From positions 1 through 46,828 of the forward strand of contig DSAP01000075.1 of NCBI GenBank assembly GCA_011046415.1: a stretch of 46,828 nucleotides of DNA, in the 5' to 3' direction. Both the position numbers and the translations under genes were made by a program. The DNA is from a bacterium. Lineage in GTDB: Bacteria; Zhuqueibacterota; QNDG01; JABMRT01. Shown here piece by piece: positions 23,639-32,135 of this stretch. Every line of letters begins with the position of its first letter. Position 1 is the stretch's first letter. The notes below the pieces were generated by a model that did not search any database, was not told the origin of the DNA, and worked only from the letters and a program-made list of their open reading frames with translations.

Positions 23639-24807
23639 AAAACGAATATGATGTCGTCGTGGCCGGCGCCGGACCGGCCGGGTCGTGGGCGGCCAGACAC
23701 GCGGCGCTGGGCGGCGCACGCGTCCTGCTCCTCGAAAAGGATCGCGAGATCGGGCTTCCCGTACGCTGCGCCGAAGGGGCGCCGGTCGATCAGCTCCACG
23801 CGCTCGTGGATGTCGATCCGGGCTGGATCGCCCGGGAGATACGGCGCGGGATCATCGTCGCACCGGACGGACGGGAGGTGGAGGCCTGGTCCGGGGAGAA
23901 GGGTTACATCCTGCACCGGAAGTTGTTCGACGCGGGGCTTGCGCAACGCGCTTCCGAAGCGGGCGCGGAGGTCGTGACGAAGGCCTATGTGTCCGGCCTG
24001 ATCCATAACAACGGGAAAGCGGAAGGCGTCCGCGTCCGGCAACTGGGCGAGGACAAGGAAATCCGCGCGCGGGTCGTGATCGGCGCGGACGGCATCGAAT
24101 CGCGCGTCGGGCGCTGGGCCGGCCTGGATACGCATACGCCCGTGGCCGAAATGGAAAGCTGTGTCCAGATGACGCTTGGCAATCTCGATATCGATCCCGA
24201 AACGATCAAAATCTGGGTCGGCAGAAGCATCGCGCCGGGCGGTTATCTGTGGCTTTTCCCCAAGGGTCCGGGCTGGGCCAATGTCGGTCTCGGCATCGCC
24301 GGTCAATACGCCGCGAAGAAAAAGGCGATCGACTATTTGAAGGCATTCGTGGAACGGATGTTTCCGGGCGCCGCCGTCCTGTCCATCGTCGCCGGAGGCG
24401 TGCCGACCGGCCCGCAGCTCAGGACGATCGTCGCCGACGGCCTGATGCTGACCGGTGATGCGGCGCATCATACCGATCCGCTTTCGGGCGGCGGCATCAC
24501 CAACGCCATGCTGGGGGGAAAGCTCGCCGGGGAGACGGCGTCCGACGCGATCCGCCATGGAGATGTGAGCGTCCGGTTCCTCAAACGGTATCAGAACGCC
24601 TGGGACAGGGCCCGGAAGAAAGATTTGCAGCTCGCCTATAAAATCAAGAAAATCGTGTACGATTTTGATGAAGAAGACCTGAACCGCATCGCGGATGTCG
24701 TGCTCGCACTCCCCCTCGAGAAGCGGACGAATTTTGCGATTTTCAAGGCGGCGTTGAAGAAACACCCCGCACTCGTTTTCCAGATGGCCAAGGTGTGGGT
24801 CAAATAA
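23635..24807 (+). CDS. Geranylgeranyl reductase-family FAD-dependent oxidoreductase
   Basis: A 390-residue flavoprotein. The dinucleotide-binding GAGPAGSWAA is at residues 11-20. PVRCAEGAP at about 42-50 holds the cysteine common to archaeal GGRs, and the FAD GD motif LTGDAAHHTDPLSGGGITNAM is near residue 280. The family reduces double bonds of geranylgeranyl chains in archaeal lipids, chlorophyll/bacteriochlorophyll or menaquinone. The upstream ferredoxin overlaps its start, favouring ferredoxin as donor. A UbiA prenyltransferase precedes and a CDP-alcohol transferase follows. The archaeal-lipid reading is an inference from this context. A chlorophyll role is not supported, as no pigment genes are in view. 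Confidence 0.85.
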   Translation: MKNEYDVVVAGAGPAGSWAARHAALGGARVLLLEKDREIGLPVRCAEGAPVDQLHALVDVDPGWIAREIRRGIIVAPDGREVEAWSGEKGYILHRKLFDAGLAQRASEAGAEVVTKAYVSGLIHNNGKAEGVRVRQLGEDKEIRARVVIGADGIESRVGRWAGLDTHTPVAEMESCVQMTLGNLDIDPETIKIWVGRSIAPGGYLWLFPKGPGWANVGLGIAGQYAAKKKAIDYLKAFVERMFPGAAVLSIVAGGVPTGPQLRTIVADGLMLTGDAAHHTDPLSGGGITNAMLGGKLAGETASDAIRHGDVSVRFLKRYQNAWDRARKKDLQLAYKIKKIVYDFDEEDLNRIADVVLALPLEKRTNFAIFKAALKKHPALVFQMAKVWVK

Positions 24808-24811
24808 TCAC

Positions 24812-24867
24812 GGTGACAGGTGATGGACAATGGATTCAAAATTCGGGATTCAGAATTTAAAATAGTC
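24812..24867. repeat. Degenerate heptamer array after the geranylgeranyl reductase gene
   Basis: Eight consecutive 7-bp units in one register. GGTGACA and GGTGATG start it, and GATTCAA and GATTCAG recur 14 bp apart near the middle. It lies 4 bp after the reductase stop codon, in a 215-bp gap that also holds another array at 24967. Confidence 0.55.
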
Positions 24868-24966
24868 GGCAATTGTCGATAGAGGGGTCTCAGGCGACAA
24901 AAGACGGTCATCGGGGAGCGGAGTTCAGGGGGGTGCAGGCATGAGCATGAGAAGATGATGTCCGCA

Positions 24967-25001
24967 GGAACCCGGAACCGAGGACCACGTATTCCGTACC
25001 G
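24967..25001. repeat. Heptamer array upstream of the CDP-alcohol transferase gene
   Basis: Units GGAACCC and GGAACCG lead into AGGACCA, followed by CGTATTC and CGTACCG, all in one 7-bp register and ending 21 bp before the start codon. It contains the GAACCGAG word shared with the arrays before purF and the ferredoxin. Confidence 0.55.
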
Positions 25002-25022
25002 GTTTCAGCAAGGCGACAACAC

Positions 25023-25577
25023 ATGGAACAGAAAAGAATCTTCACCATTCCCAATCTGCTGACATTCTCGAGGCTTTTGATCCTGATTCCGATCATGATC
25101 AACGTGGTCCATGTACAGCGGGGATGGGCCCTGTTCTGGATTCTGCTCAGTATCGCGACCGACAATGTCGACGGTTATGTCGCCCGGAAACTCAAACAGG
25201 AGTCCGACCTGGGGCGGATCATGGATCCCCTGATCGACAAGATCAACCTGCTCGCAGCCACGACGTACATGGTTTTTTCCGCGGACTATGATTTTCCGCT
25301 CTGGTTTTATCTGTTCCTTTTCATTCGTGAAACGGCCGTGCTCGCGGGCGGTCTTTTGGTTCTCCGCAACCGAAAAATCGTGCTCGAGGCCAACCGGGCC
25401 GGAAAATGGTCCGCATTTATCACCGGGTTCACGGTCCTTTTCTTCATCATGGACTGGCAGCCTTTCGGTTGGATCCTGTTGTGGGGCTCCTGCGTCCTGA
25501 CGATCCTGTCCACGTGGACGTATATCGAGACGTACAGGCGAACCGTTCGGAAACAGGGAAGGGGCGATGGGCAATAA
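25023..25577 (+). CDS. CDP-alcohol phosphatidyltransferase (PgsA-like)
   Basis: A 184-residue integral membrane enzyme. The family signature D47xxDG51xxAR55...G64xxxD68xxxD72 is intact (DNVDGYVARK...GRIMDPLID). It moves a phosphatidyl or analogous group from a CDP-activated lipid to an alcohol; PgsA uses glycerol-3-phosphate. About five or six helices are visible. It lies 215 bp after the geranylgeranyl reductase and 84 bp before ftsY. In archaea the same family makes archaetidyl lipids from CDP-archaeol, so a dual ester/ether-lipid role is possible, but a normal phosphatidylglycerol role is simpler. ATG 25023 opens on the conserved TIPNLLTFSRLL. Confidence 0.85.
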   Translation: MEQKRIFTIPNLLTFSRLLILIPIMINVVHVQRGWALFWILLSIATDNVDGYVARKLKQESDLGRIMDPLIDKINLLAATTYMVFSADYDFPLWFYLFLFIRETAVLAGGLLVLRNRKIVLEANRAGKWSAFITGFTVLFFIMDWQPFGWILLWGSCVLTILSTWTYIETYRRTVRKQGRGDGQ

Positions 25578-25661
25578 GCCGTTGGCATCGTCACAGGAAT
25601 CTCTTGACGCGGATCGTATTTTGTTGTCTCACCATCCGGACAGATCAGGACAGATGGTTTC

Positions 25662-26576
25662 ATGAACCCCGAAGACGACAAAAAATGGGAACAAGGACTG
25701 AAGAAGTCCCGCGGATTCTGGGGCCGGATCCGACAGGTCTTTCAGAACCGGGAGCGGCCGGATGACGATGCGCTCGCCGGCCTGGAGGAAATCCTGATCG
25801 AGGCGGATGTCGGCGCCGGAACGGCGCTGGCGATTGTGGAGGCGGTCCGGAATGCCCGTCAGGACTCATCCCAAAAGCCCGACGAGGTCATCCGCCGGGA
25901 GATCCGCAGACGATTGATCGGACCGGAACAGCCCGGAACGCCGGGTCCGTCTCAAAAGCCCCACGTGATCCTCGTTGTCGGCGTGAACGGCACGGGAAAG
26001 ACGACGACGATCGGGAAGCTGGCCCACCGGTATCGTCAAGCCGGAAAGCGGGTGATCGTCGCCGCGGCAGACACGTTCCGTGCGGCGGCGGGGGAACAGC
26101 TCGAGGCCTGGGCGAATCGGGCGGGCGCGGATCTGGTCAGACAGTCCCATGGCGCCGATCCGGCGGCGGTCGCATTCGACGCCCTCGATGCGGCGATCGC
26201 CCGCGGCGCGGACGTCCTGATCGTCGACACGGCGGGCCGGCTGCACAACAAGTCTCACCTGATGGAGGAACTGAAGAAAATCGCACGCGTTTTATCAAGG
26301 CGGATGGAGAATGCACCCCATGAGACATTACTCGTCCTCGACGCGACCACCGGGCAAAACGGTCTGACGCAATCCAAAACCTTTGCCGAAGCCGTGCCCG
26401 TGACAGGCATCGTACTGACCAAGCTCGACGGCACGGCGCGCGGGGGCATCGTGATCGCCATCCGTCAAGATTTGGGCATTCCCGTCCGTTTTATCGGGCT
26501 GGGCGAAGGGATCGGGGATCTGGTGCCGTTCGATCCCGTAGCATTTGTTGAAGGATTGGTGGGAAATCCCGAATAG
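25662..26576 (+). CDS. ftsY: Signal recognition particle receptor
   Basis: A 304-residue SRP-family GTPase, the docking receptor that releases SRP and ribosome at the membrane for insertion of membrane proteins. The NG domain is complete: an N domain of about 90 residues, the P-loop GVNGTGKTTT (107-116), DTFRAAAGEQLEAW, DTAGR, TKLDGTARGG and the C-terminal GLGEGIGDLVPFDP. A long acidic A domain, present in Escherichia coli, is absent; only a short charged N-terminus is seen, as in many non-proteobacterial FtsY proteins. ATG 25662. Confidence 0.95.
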   Translation: MNPEDDKKWEQGLKKSRGFWGRIRQVFQNRERPDDDALAGLEEILIEADVGAGTALAIVEAVRNARQDSSQKPDEVIRREIRRRLIGPEQPGTPGPSQKPHVILVVGVNGTGKTTTIGKLAHRYRQAGKRVIVAAADTFRAAAGEQLEAWANRAGADLVRQSHGADPAAVAFDALDAAIARGADVLIVDTAGRLHNKSHLMEELKKIARVLSRRMENAPHETLLVLDATTGQNGLTQSKTFAEAVPVTGIVLTKLDGTARGGIVIAIRQDLGIPVRFIGLGEGIGDLVPFDPVAFVEGLVGNPE

Positions 26577-26649
26577 GAGGCAGTTTGCAATTCTCAAACG
26601 GAGATAGGTCATGGGCAATCGGTAATGGGTGGTTCCGATATCCCACAAC

Positions 26650-26712
26650 CGATAACCGATTACCATTGATCATTTAACATTGAACATCGAGAATTGAGCA
26701 TTGAATATTGAA
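26650..26712. repeat. Nine-unit degenerate heptamer array overlapping the rimO start
   Basis: Nine consecutive 7-bp units in one register, drifting from CGATAAC-like units to a CATTGAA-like consensus. The apparent TTG start codon of rimO (26701) lies inside the eighth unit, and the last unit runs into the first codons. The upstream 73 bp (26577-26649) holds nothing recognisable, though the same register continues weakly. Confidence 0.65.
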
Positions 26713-28017
26713 AAAAAGGTGACGTTGATCACATTGGGCTGCCCGAAAAATCAGGCGGATTCGGAGGTTCTCGCCGGTCAGCTCCGCGATGACGGATTCA
26801 TCCTCGTGTCGGATGCCGGAGACGCGGACGTCATCCTCATCAATACCTGCGGATTCATCGAGGATGCGAAGGCCGAATCGATCGAGACGATCCTCCAGGC
26901 CGTGCGCTATAAAGAAAACGATCCTTCCCGGGAAGTCTATGTGTGGGGATGTCTGTCCGAACGCTATCGGGGAGAAATCGAAAAGGAGATACCCGAGGCG
27001 GACGGCTATTTCGGGGTGGAACCATTCCTCGAAATCCGGAAACGGCTCACGGGCCGGGAGAGGCCGTGCGATCCGGCGCGCAGGATTCCGCCCGATCCGA
27101 CGCATACCGCCTATCTGAAGATATCCGACGGATGCGATCATCGTTGCACGTTCTGCGCCATCCCCCTGTTCAAGGGTGCATACAAAAGCCGTCCGCTTCC
27201 CGGTCTCCTCGAGGAGGCCCGTGCCCTGGCGGCGCAGGGCGTGAAGGAACTCGTGCTCGTGGCGCAGGACACCACGGCCTACGGCCGCGATCTGGGAGAC
27301 GGGACGGATCTCGTCCGCCTGATCCGCGGCCTCGTACCGATCGCCGGGATCGCCTGGATCCGGATCCTGTATGCCCATCCCGCCCATGTGACGGATGAAC
27401 TGATCCGTGTGATGGCCGAAGAGGAAAAGGTATGCAAATACCTAGATCTCCCCCTCCAGCATATCTCCGATCTCCTGCTCGGCAGAATGGGGCGGGGGAT
27501 GACCCGTGCGGCCACGGAGGCCCTGATCCGGAAACTCAGGGACGGCATCCCGGATCTGACGCTGCGAACGGCGTTCATCGTAGGGTTTCCGGGAGAGACG
27601 GATCGCCATTTCGAGGAGCTCCTTCATTTCACGGAGACGGCGAGATTCGAACGGCTCGGCGCGTTCGTTTACTCGCCGGAAGAGGGCACGCAGGCGTTCG
27701 GATATCCTGCACCGTCACGTGAGGACGCAGAAGCCCGATACAATGCCCTGATGGAAATCCAGCAGTCCGTATCCGAAGAGATCAATGAGGGATGCGTCGG
27801 CCGAATCCTTTCCGTCCTCATCGACGGCAAGGAGAACGACACACTCTTTTACGGCCGCACTCAGGGCGACGCGCCCGAGATCGACCAGACGGTCTGGATC
27901 GAGAACGAATCACGTCCCGGGGACATCGTGTCCGTGCGCATTCATACCGCCTCGGCCTATGACCTGGAAGGCCGCAGGATCGGGATTCCGTCCGAAAGGA
28001 GGGAATCATGTCCGTAA
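26701..28017 (+). CDS. rimO: Ribosomal protein S12 methylthiotransferase
   Basis: A 438-residue radical-SAM methylthiotransferase of normal length. It adds a methylthio group to Asp88 of ribosomal protein S12. The N-terminal UPF0004 domain holds cluster cysteines Cys14, Cys50 and Cys84. The radical-SAM motif is C145xxxC149xxC152 (CDHRCTFC). A C-terminal TRAM domain spans roughly the last 65 residues. The SDGCDHRCTFCAIP form and LGCPKN start are typical of RimO, not MiaB. The start is TTG 26701, giving MNIEKKVTLITLGCPKN; it falls inside a heptamer array. The stop overlaps the next gene by 10 bp (ATG 28008). Confidence 0.93.
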   Translation: MNIEKKVTLITLGCPKNQADSEVLAGQLRDDGFILVSDAGDADVILINTCGFIEDAKAESIETILQAVRYKENDPSREVYVWGCLSERYRGEIEKEIPEADGYFGVEPFLEIRKRLTGRERPCDPARRIPPDPTHTAYLKISDGCDHRCTFCAIPLFKGAYKSRPLPGLLEEARALAAQGVKELVLVAQDTTAYGRDLGDGTDLVRLIRGLVPIAGIAWIRILYAHPAHVTDELIRVMAEEEKVCKYLDLPLQHISDLLLGRMGRGMTRAATEALIRKLRDGIPDLTLRTAFIVGFPGETDRHFEELLHFTETARFERLGAFVYSPEEGTQAFGYPAPSREDAEARYNALMEIQQSVSEEINEGCVGRILSVLIDGKENDTLFYGRTQGDAPEIDQTVWIENESRPGDIVSVRIHTASAYDLEGRRIGIPSERRESCP

Positions 28018-29282
28018 AAACGGTGCTTCTGTACGGGTGTTTCATGTTTGCCTACGCGTCGTCTCCCGCCCAGGGGCGTCACTTCGAAATTATCGGCCGT
28101 TCCGGGACGCCGAGTTATTACTTCGACATCGTGACTACGGCTTCCGAAGATTCAGGCCTGACCCATGTCGGCATATATGTCAAGGTCGCACATGATCAGC
28201 TCCAATTTATTCGAACCGAAGAGAACGCGTATTCGGCGCGATATGAACTCGATGTCACGGTGCTGAACGGAAAGAACGAACAGGTGGACCGGCGGGTCAT
28301 TGAAAAATCCGTCCGGGTCTTTGCGTTTGAAGAGACACATGCCGCAGACCGGATGGATCTGGCCGAGGCGGATTTTCGGATCAATCCCGGCGAATACTCG
28401 CTGGTGATGAGCCTGACGGATCAGGATTCCAGGCAAATGAGCCGGCATCGACTCGACCTGAAAGTTCTCGATTACCGGGAGCACGATCTGAGTATGAGCG
28501 ACATTCTTCTGGCCGATACGGTCACGGCCGATTCGGAAAGACGCCTGAAAGCCATGCCCAACGTCACCTGGGAATTCACGATGGACAGGAAACAACTCTT
28601 CCTCGTGCTGGATCTTTTTTCGACGCAGGACTGGGAATCGATTCCATTGCAGATGAAGCTGATTGGTGACAACAAAACCGTGAGGCATATCACAGAGCAA
28701 ATTCAGAGAAAAGGATTCCGTTCTCCGGTCATTCTCCGATTGCCGCGGGAAGGACTGCAACCCGGGTTATACCGAATCGAAATCCTCGTCGGCCGGGATA
28801 AACACATCGACCGGCGCATCAAGAACCTGACGGTCCGATGGCCCGACATGCCCGGATACGCCCTGGATCTCGATGCGGCGATCGAACAGCTCAGGCACAT
28901 CGCCAAACCCGGCGATATCAGGAAAATGAAAAGATCCGAAGGGGACGAAAAAAGACGCCTTTTCCTTGAATTTTGGGACTCTGTAGATCCCACTCCGGGC
29001 ACGGCGACGAATGAGTTAATGGAAACGTATTATACCCGGGTCCATTACGCCAACCGGCACTTCGGGAACAGGCGGGAGGGGTGGAATACGGATCGCGGTA
29101 TGGTATACATCAGGCTCGGCGCACCGGACGATGTCGAACGCCATCCCTTTGATATGCATACCAGGCCGTATGAGATCTGGATCTATTATCATCTCAGCCG
29201 CCGGTTTGTCTTCGTGGATGATACGGGTTTCGGTGATTACCGTCTGGTGACGCCCGTCTGGGACGAGTGGTACCGCCGGTAA
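28008..29282 (+). CDS. GWxTD-domain exported protein
   Basis: 424 residues. The N-terminus is a signal peptide (LLYGCFMFAYASSPAQG). The C-terminal ~150 residues form the GWxTD domain: EGWNTDRGMVYIRLGAPDDVE, with PYEIWIYYHLSRRFVFVDDTGFGDYRLV after it. The domain, named for its Gly-Trp-x-Thr-Asp motif, occurs in envelope proteins of Bacteroidetes, Ignavibacteria, Acidobacteria and related candidate phyla and has no established function. The middle region is beta-rich and unremarkable. ATG 28008 follows a good GGAGGG site and overlaps the end of rimO by 10 bp, so it is co-transcribed with it; a link between S12 modification and this envelope protein is not evident. Confidence 0.85.
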   Translation: MSVKTVLLYGCFMFAYASSPAQGRHFEIIGRSGTPSYYFDIVTTASEDSGLTHVGIYVKVAHDQLQFIRTEENAYSARYELDVTVLNGKNEQVDRRVIEKSVRVFAFEETHAADRMDLAEADFRINPGEYSLVMSLTDQDSRQMSRHRLDLKVLDYREHDLSMSDILLADTVTADSERRLKAMPNVTWEFTMDRKQLFLVLDLFSTQDWESIPLQMKLIGDNKTVRHITEQIQRKGFRSPVILRLPREGLQPGLYRIEILVGRDKHIDRRIKNLTVRWPDMPGYALDLDAAIEQLRHIAKPGDIRKMKRSEGDEKRRLFLEFWDSVDPTPGTATNELMETYYTRVHYANRHFGNRREGWNTDRGMVYIRLGAPDDVERHPFDMHTRPYEIWIYYHLSRRFVFVDDTGFGDYRLVTPVWDEWYRR

Positions 29283-29376
29283 GGCGGATGGGAGAAACGC
29301 GTGACGGGTCGCAGATAGCACGGGACAAGTGACCCGGTGCGGAAAGCAGGGAAAACCGTGACGCGAGAAGCAAAGC

Positions 29377-29404
29377 ACGTGACACGTAACGCGTGACGCG
29401 TGAC
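29377..29404. repeat. Four heptamers of the (A/G)CGTGAC type
   Basis: Consecutive units ACGTGAC and ACGTAAC, then two copies of GCGTGAC, in one register. Further scattered CGTGAC words occur from about 29300. It directly precedes the GAAAGCA array. Confidence 0.65.
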
Positions 29405-29415
29405 GAGAAGAAAAA

Positions 29416-29464
29416 GAAAGCAGAAAGCAGAAAGCAGAAAGCAGAAAGCAGAAAGCAGAAAGCA
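29416..29464. repeat. Seven perfect tandem copies of GAAAGCA
   Basis: A 49-bp array of seven identical 7-bp units, purine-rich on the + strand. It ends 11 bp before the purN start codon, with GGGG immediately after. The tract may act as an extended ribosome-binding region whose copy number could vary by slippage. The 193-bp gap 29283-29475 consists largely of such repeat material. Confidence 0.95.
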
Positions 29465-29475
29465 GGGGATGTCTT

Positions 29476-30099
29476 GTGGCCAGATTGCAAATGGGAGTAT
29501 TCGCCTCCGGGCGGGGATCGAACTTTTTATCCATATTGAACGCCATCGACGAACGGCGTCTGGACGCCGATATCCGGATCCTCATCAGCAATAATCCGGA
29601 AGCCGGTGCCCTGAATTCGGCCCGGGGGCGGAATATCCCGGCCGGCGTGATCAACCGGGCCGATTTCCCGGATCGCGAAACGTTCGTCCGCGAGATGTTC
29701 TCCGTGCTCCGGAATCATGGCGCAGATTTCATCGCCCTGGCCGGATACATGAAGAAAATACCGGACGAGGTGATCCATGCCTTCGCCGGACGTATCATAA
29801 ACATCCATCCCGCATTGCTGCCCGCGTTCGGCGGCAAGGGCATGTACGGCCGTTTCGTCCACGAAGCGGTCGTCCGGGCCGGATGCAAGGTGTCCGGTGC
29901 CACGGTCCATCTCGTGGATGACCAGTATGATCACGGCCCGATCGTCGCCCAGCGGGCGATTCCGATTCCCGATACCGACACACCCGAGGATGTCGCCGCG
30001 CGCGTCCTCCGGGTCGAACATCAGATTTATCCCGAGACCCTTCAGCTTTTTGCGGAGGACAAGGTCCGCGTGCGAAACGGGCGGACATATATCCGATGA
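29476..30099 (+). CDS. purN: Phosphoribosylglycinamide formyltransferase
   Basis: A 207-residue PurN that transfers the formyl group of 10-formyl-THF to GAR in purine synthesis. The N-terminal GVFASGRGSNF binds the substrate phosphate. Catalytic residues fit the family: Asn109 and His111 in INIHPALLPAF and Asp149 in HLVDDQYDHGP. The start is GTG 29476; no better upstream start exists. The start lies 11 bp after the GAAAGCA array. purH follows 143 bp further on, on the same strand, so the two are probably linked. The alternative formate-dependent enzyme PurT is not needed given this gene. Confidence 0.94.
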   Translation: MARLQMGVFASGRGSNFLSILNAIDERRLDADIRILISNNPEAGALNSARGRNIPAGVINRADFPDRETFVREMFSVLRNHGADFIALAGYMKKIPDEVIHAFAGRIINIHPALLPAFGGKGMYGRFVHEAVVRAGCKVSGATVHLVDDQYDHGPIVAQRAIPIPDTDTPEDVAARVLRVEHQIYPETLQLFAEDKVRVRNGRTYIR

Positions 30100-30242
30100 C
30101 GGAATCCGCTTCCCGCATGCCGGAAAAATGACGGAAACTGAATCCAATTTGCCGATTTGAACGGGACAGGGTCGATTCATCATGGAGGCGGACGGCTGAA
30201 ACAAGACTTATTCACATTGACGAATCATGACAGGAGGGGGAT

Positions 30243-31925
30243 TTGGCTAAAATCAGACGCGCCCTGATCAGTGTTTCCGACAAGACCGGGATTGTGGAAT
30301 TCGCCCGGGAAATCAGCGGACTCGGCATCCAGATTATCTCCACCGGGGGGACGGCGAACATCCTGTCCGAACAGGGGATACCGGTCATCCCGATCCATGA
30401 GGTCACCGGATTCCCGGAGATGATGGACGGCCGGGTCAAGACGCTCCATCCCAACATACACGGCGGGCTGCTGGGTCTCCGGGATCATGGCGAACACATC
30501 CGGCAGGCGGAGGAACAGGGGATTCAATGGATCGATCTGCTCGTGGTCAATCTCTATCCTTTCGAGAAAACGGTCGCCAGGCCGGATGTAACTCTCGAAG
30601 AAGCGGTCGAGAACATCGATATCGGCGGGCCGGCCATGCTGAGGAGCGCGGCGAAGAATCACAGCTTCGTGACCGTTGTGACCGATCCTTCCGATTACGC
30701 GGCCGTGCTCGGCGAGATCCGTGAGACCGGAGAAACCACGCTGCCGCTCCGCCGGCATCTGGCCGTGAAGGTGTTCCGTCGCACGTCGGATTATGACGCG
30801 GCGATCGACCGGTTTTTTTCCAAAGCCTATCTGGATGAAGACAATATCCGGCTTCATTTCAGTGCGGGCCGGACGCTACGTTACGGTGAAAACAGCCATC
30901 AGTCCGGGACATTTTACCGTGATCCCGCCTGTGGGGAGTCATCCGTCGCCGCCGCAGAGATCCTGCACGGCAAGGCCATGTCGTTCAACAACTATGTCGA
31001 TGCGGATGCGGCCTTCGAGGCCGTAAAAGACATTCGCGGACAGATCGCCGTGGCTGTGATCAAGCACACCAATCCCTGCGGATTCGCGACGGCCGAAACG
31101 GCTGGCGAGGCGCTCGCGCGGGCCTGGGAAGGAGATCCCATATCCGCGTTCGGGTCTGTCATTGCCTGCAATTCACGGGTCGACACCGCTTTTGCAGAAT
31201 TCCTCAAAGGCGAACATGTCCGGCATACAGGATATGTCGTCCAAGACGGCAAACTGGTCCCCGAGCCCATACCCAGCAAGTTCGTCGAGGTCATCATCGC
31301 CCCGGATTATGATCCGGATGCGTTCGCGCTCCTTTCCAAAACCAAGACATTGCGCATCCTGAAAACAAGTGTTTCCGGGGCTGGCCCCTCCGAGAAGAAG
31401 ACCTATCGGAAGATCACGGGAGGCCTCCTCGAAATGGATCGCGACCTTTCCGTTCTCGATCGATTCGAAGTGGTCAGCCAAAAATCGTTCGATGAAAGCA
31501 AGAAGGCACTTGCGGTTTTCACGTATACCGCCTGCAAGCATACAAAATCCAATGCGATCGTGCTGGGCCGCGAATATCGCCCCGGTTTTTTTCAGGTCAT
31601 CGGCATGGGGGCCGGACAGCCGAACCGCATCGATTCGCTCCGCAAGCTGGCCGTGACCAAGGCCATCGAGAATCTTCAAATCGCCTATGATGCGCAGGGC
31701 TCCGGGGCGGGTTTCGAAGAATTTGTCCGGGATGCCTTTTCACAGATGGTGTTGGCGTCCGATGCGTTCTTTCCCTTCGACGACACGGTGCGCGCGGCCG
31801 CAGAATCGGGTGTGCAGTACATTGTTCAGCCCGGGGGGTCCATGCGCGACGTGGATTCCGTCCGGGCCTGCGACGAACTGGGTATGGCCATGGCCTTCAC
31901 GGGGATACGGCATTTCAGGCATTAG
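30243..31925 (+). CDS. purH: Bifunctional AICAR transformylase / IMP cyclohydrolase
   Basis: 560 residues, slightly longer than the usual ~520-530. It carries out the last two steps of IMP synthesis. The N-terminal methylglyoxal-synthase-like cyclohydrolase domain has the KTLHPNIHGGLLGLRD block. The transformylase domain has IKHTNPCG and KHTKSNAIVLG, with the catalytic Lys-His pairs. The C-terminus ends in GGSMRDVDSVRACDELGMAMAFTG-type sequence, as expected. The start is TTG 30243 behind AGGAGGGGG. It follows purN and precedes a 210-bp gap. The additional length is probably an insertion near residue 370 (a TYRKITGGLLEMDRDL-like connector). Confidence 0.94.
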   Translation: MAKIRRALISVSDKTGIVEFAREISGLGIQIISTGGTANILSEQGIPVIPIHEVTGFPEMMDGRVKTLHPNIHGGLLGLRDHGEHIRQAEEQGIQWIDLLVVNLYPFEKTVARPDVTLEEAVENIDIGGPAMLRSAAKNHSFVTVVTDPSDYAAVLGEIRETGETTLPLRRHLAVKVFRRTSDYDAAIDRFFSKAYLDEDNIRLHFSAGRTLRYGENSHQSGTFYRDPACGESSVAAAEILHGKAMSFNNYVDADAAFEAVKDIRGQIAVAVIKHTNPCGFATAETAGEALARAWEGDPISAFGSVIACNSRVDTAFAEFLKGEHVRHTGYVVQDGKLVPEPIPSKFVEVIIAPDYDPDAFALLSKTKTLRILKTSVSGAGPSEKKTYRKITGGLLEMDRDLSVLDRFEVVSQKSFDESKKALAVFTYTACKHTKSNAIVLGREYRPGFFQVIGMGAGQPNRIDSLRKLAVTKAIENLQIAYDAQGSGAGFEEFVRDAFSQMVLASDAFFPFDDTVRAAAESGVQYIVQPGGSMRDVDSVRACDELGMAMAFTGIRHFRH

Positions 31926-31977
31926 CCTGAACGTTTCATGAATAGATCAGGTTGGATGAGGAGGCGGTATAAATAAC

Positions 31978-32054
31978 AGAAAACAGGAGACGGGAATGGA
32001 ATACGGAGAAGGGATTCCGGATGCGGAAACCAGGGATCCGGTAGCCGGGTGCAC
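31978..32054. repeat. Degenerate 11-unit heptamer run upstream of lgt
   Basis: Eleven consecutive 7-bp units in one register, purine-rich, of which CAGAAAA and CAGGAGA start the run and GGATTCC and GGATGCG lie near its middle. It occupies most of the gap 31926-32135; the remaining bases up to the lgt start show no clear promoter. Confidence 0.5.
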
Positions 32055-32135
32055 GCGGCGCCGGAAAAGAGACCCGGTCACACCGGGATCAGGCCTTATC
32101 ACTTGTTTGACAACCCAATCTAAAGGAGAGATTAT

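Noticed and set aside
22138-24807. UbiA plus GGR read as chlorophyll synthase/reductase (photosynthesis)
   Set aside because: No pigment, reaction-centre or bch genes lie in the window, and the reductase carries the archaeal-style cysteine block with a ferredoxin partner; kept only as an alternative.
29416-29464. GAAAGCA array considered as a CRISPR-like repeat
   Set aside because: Units are 7 bp, adjacent without spacers, and no cas genes are present; it is a simple tandem repeat.
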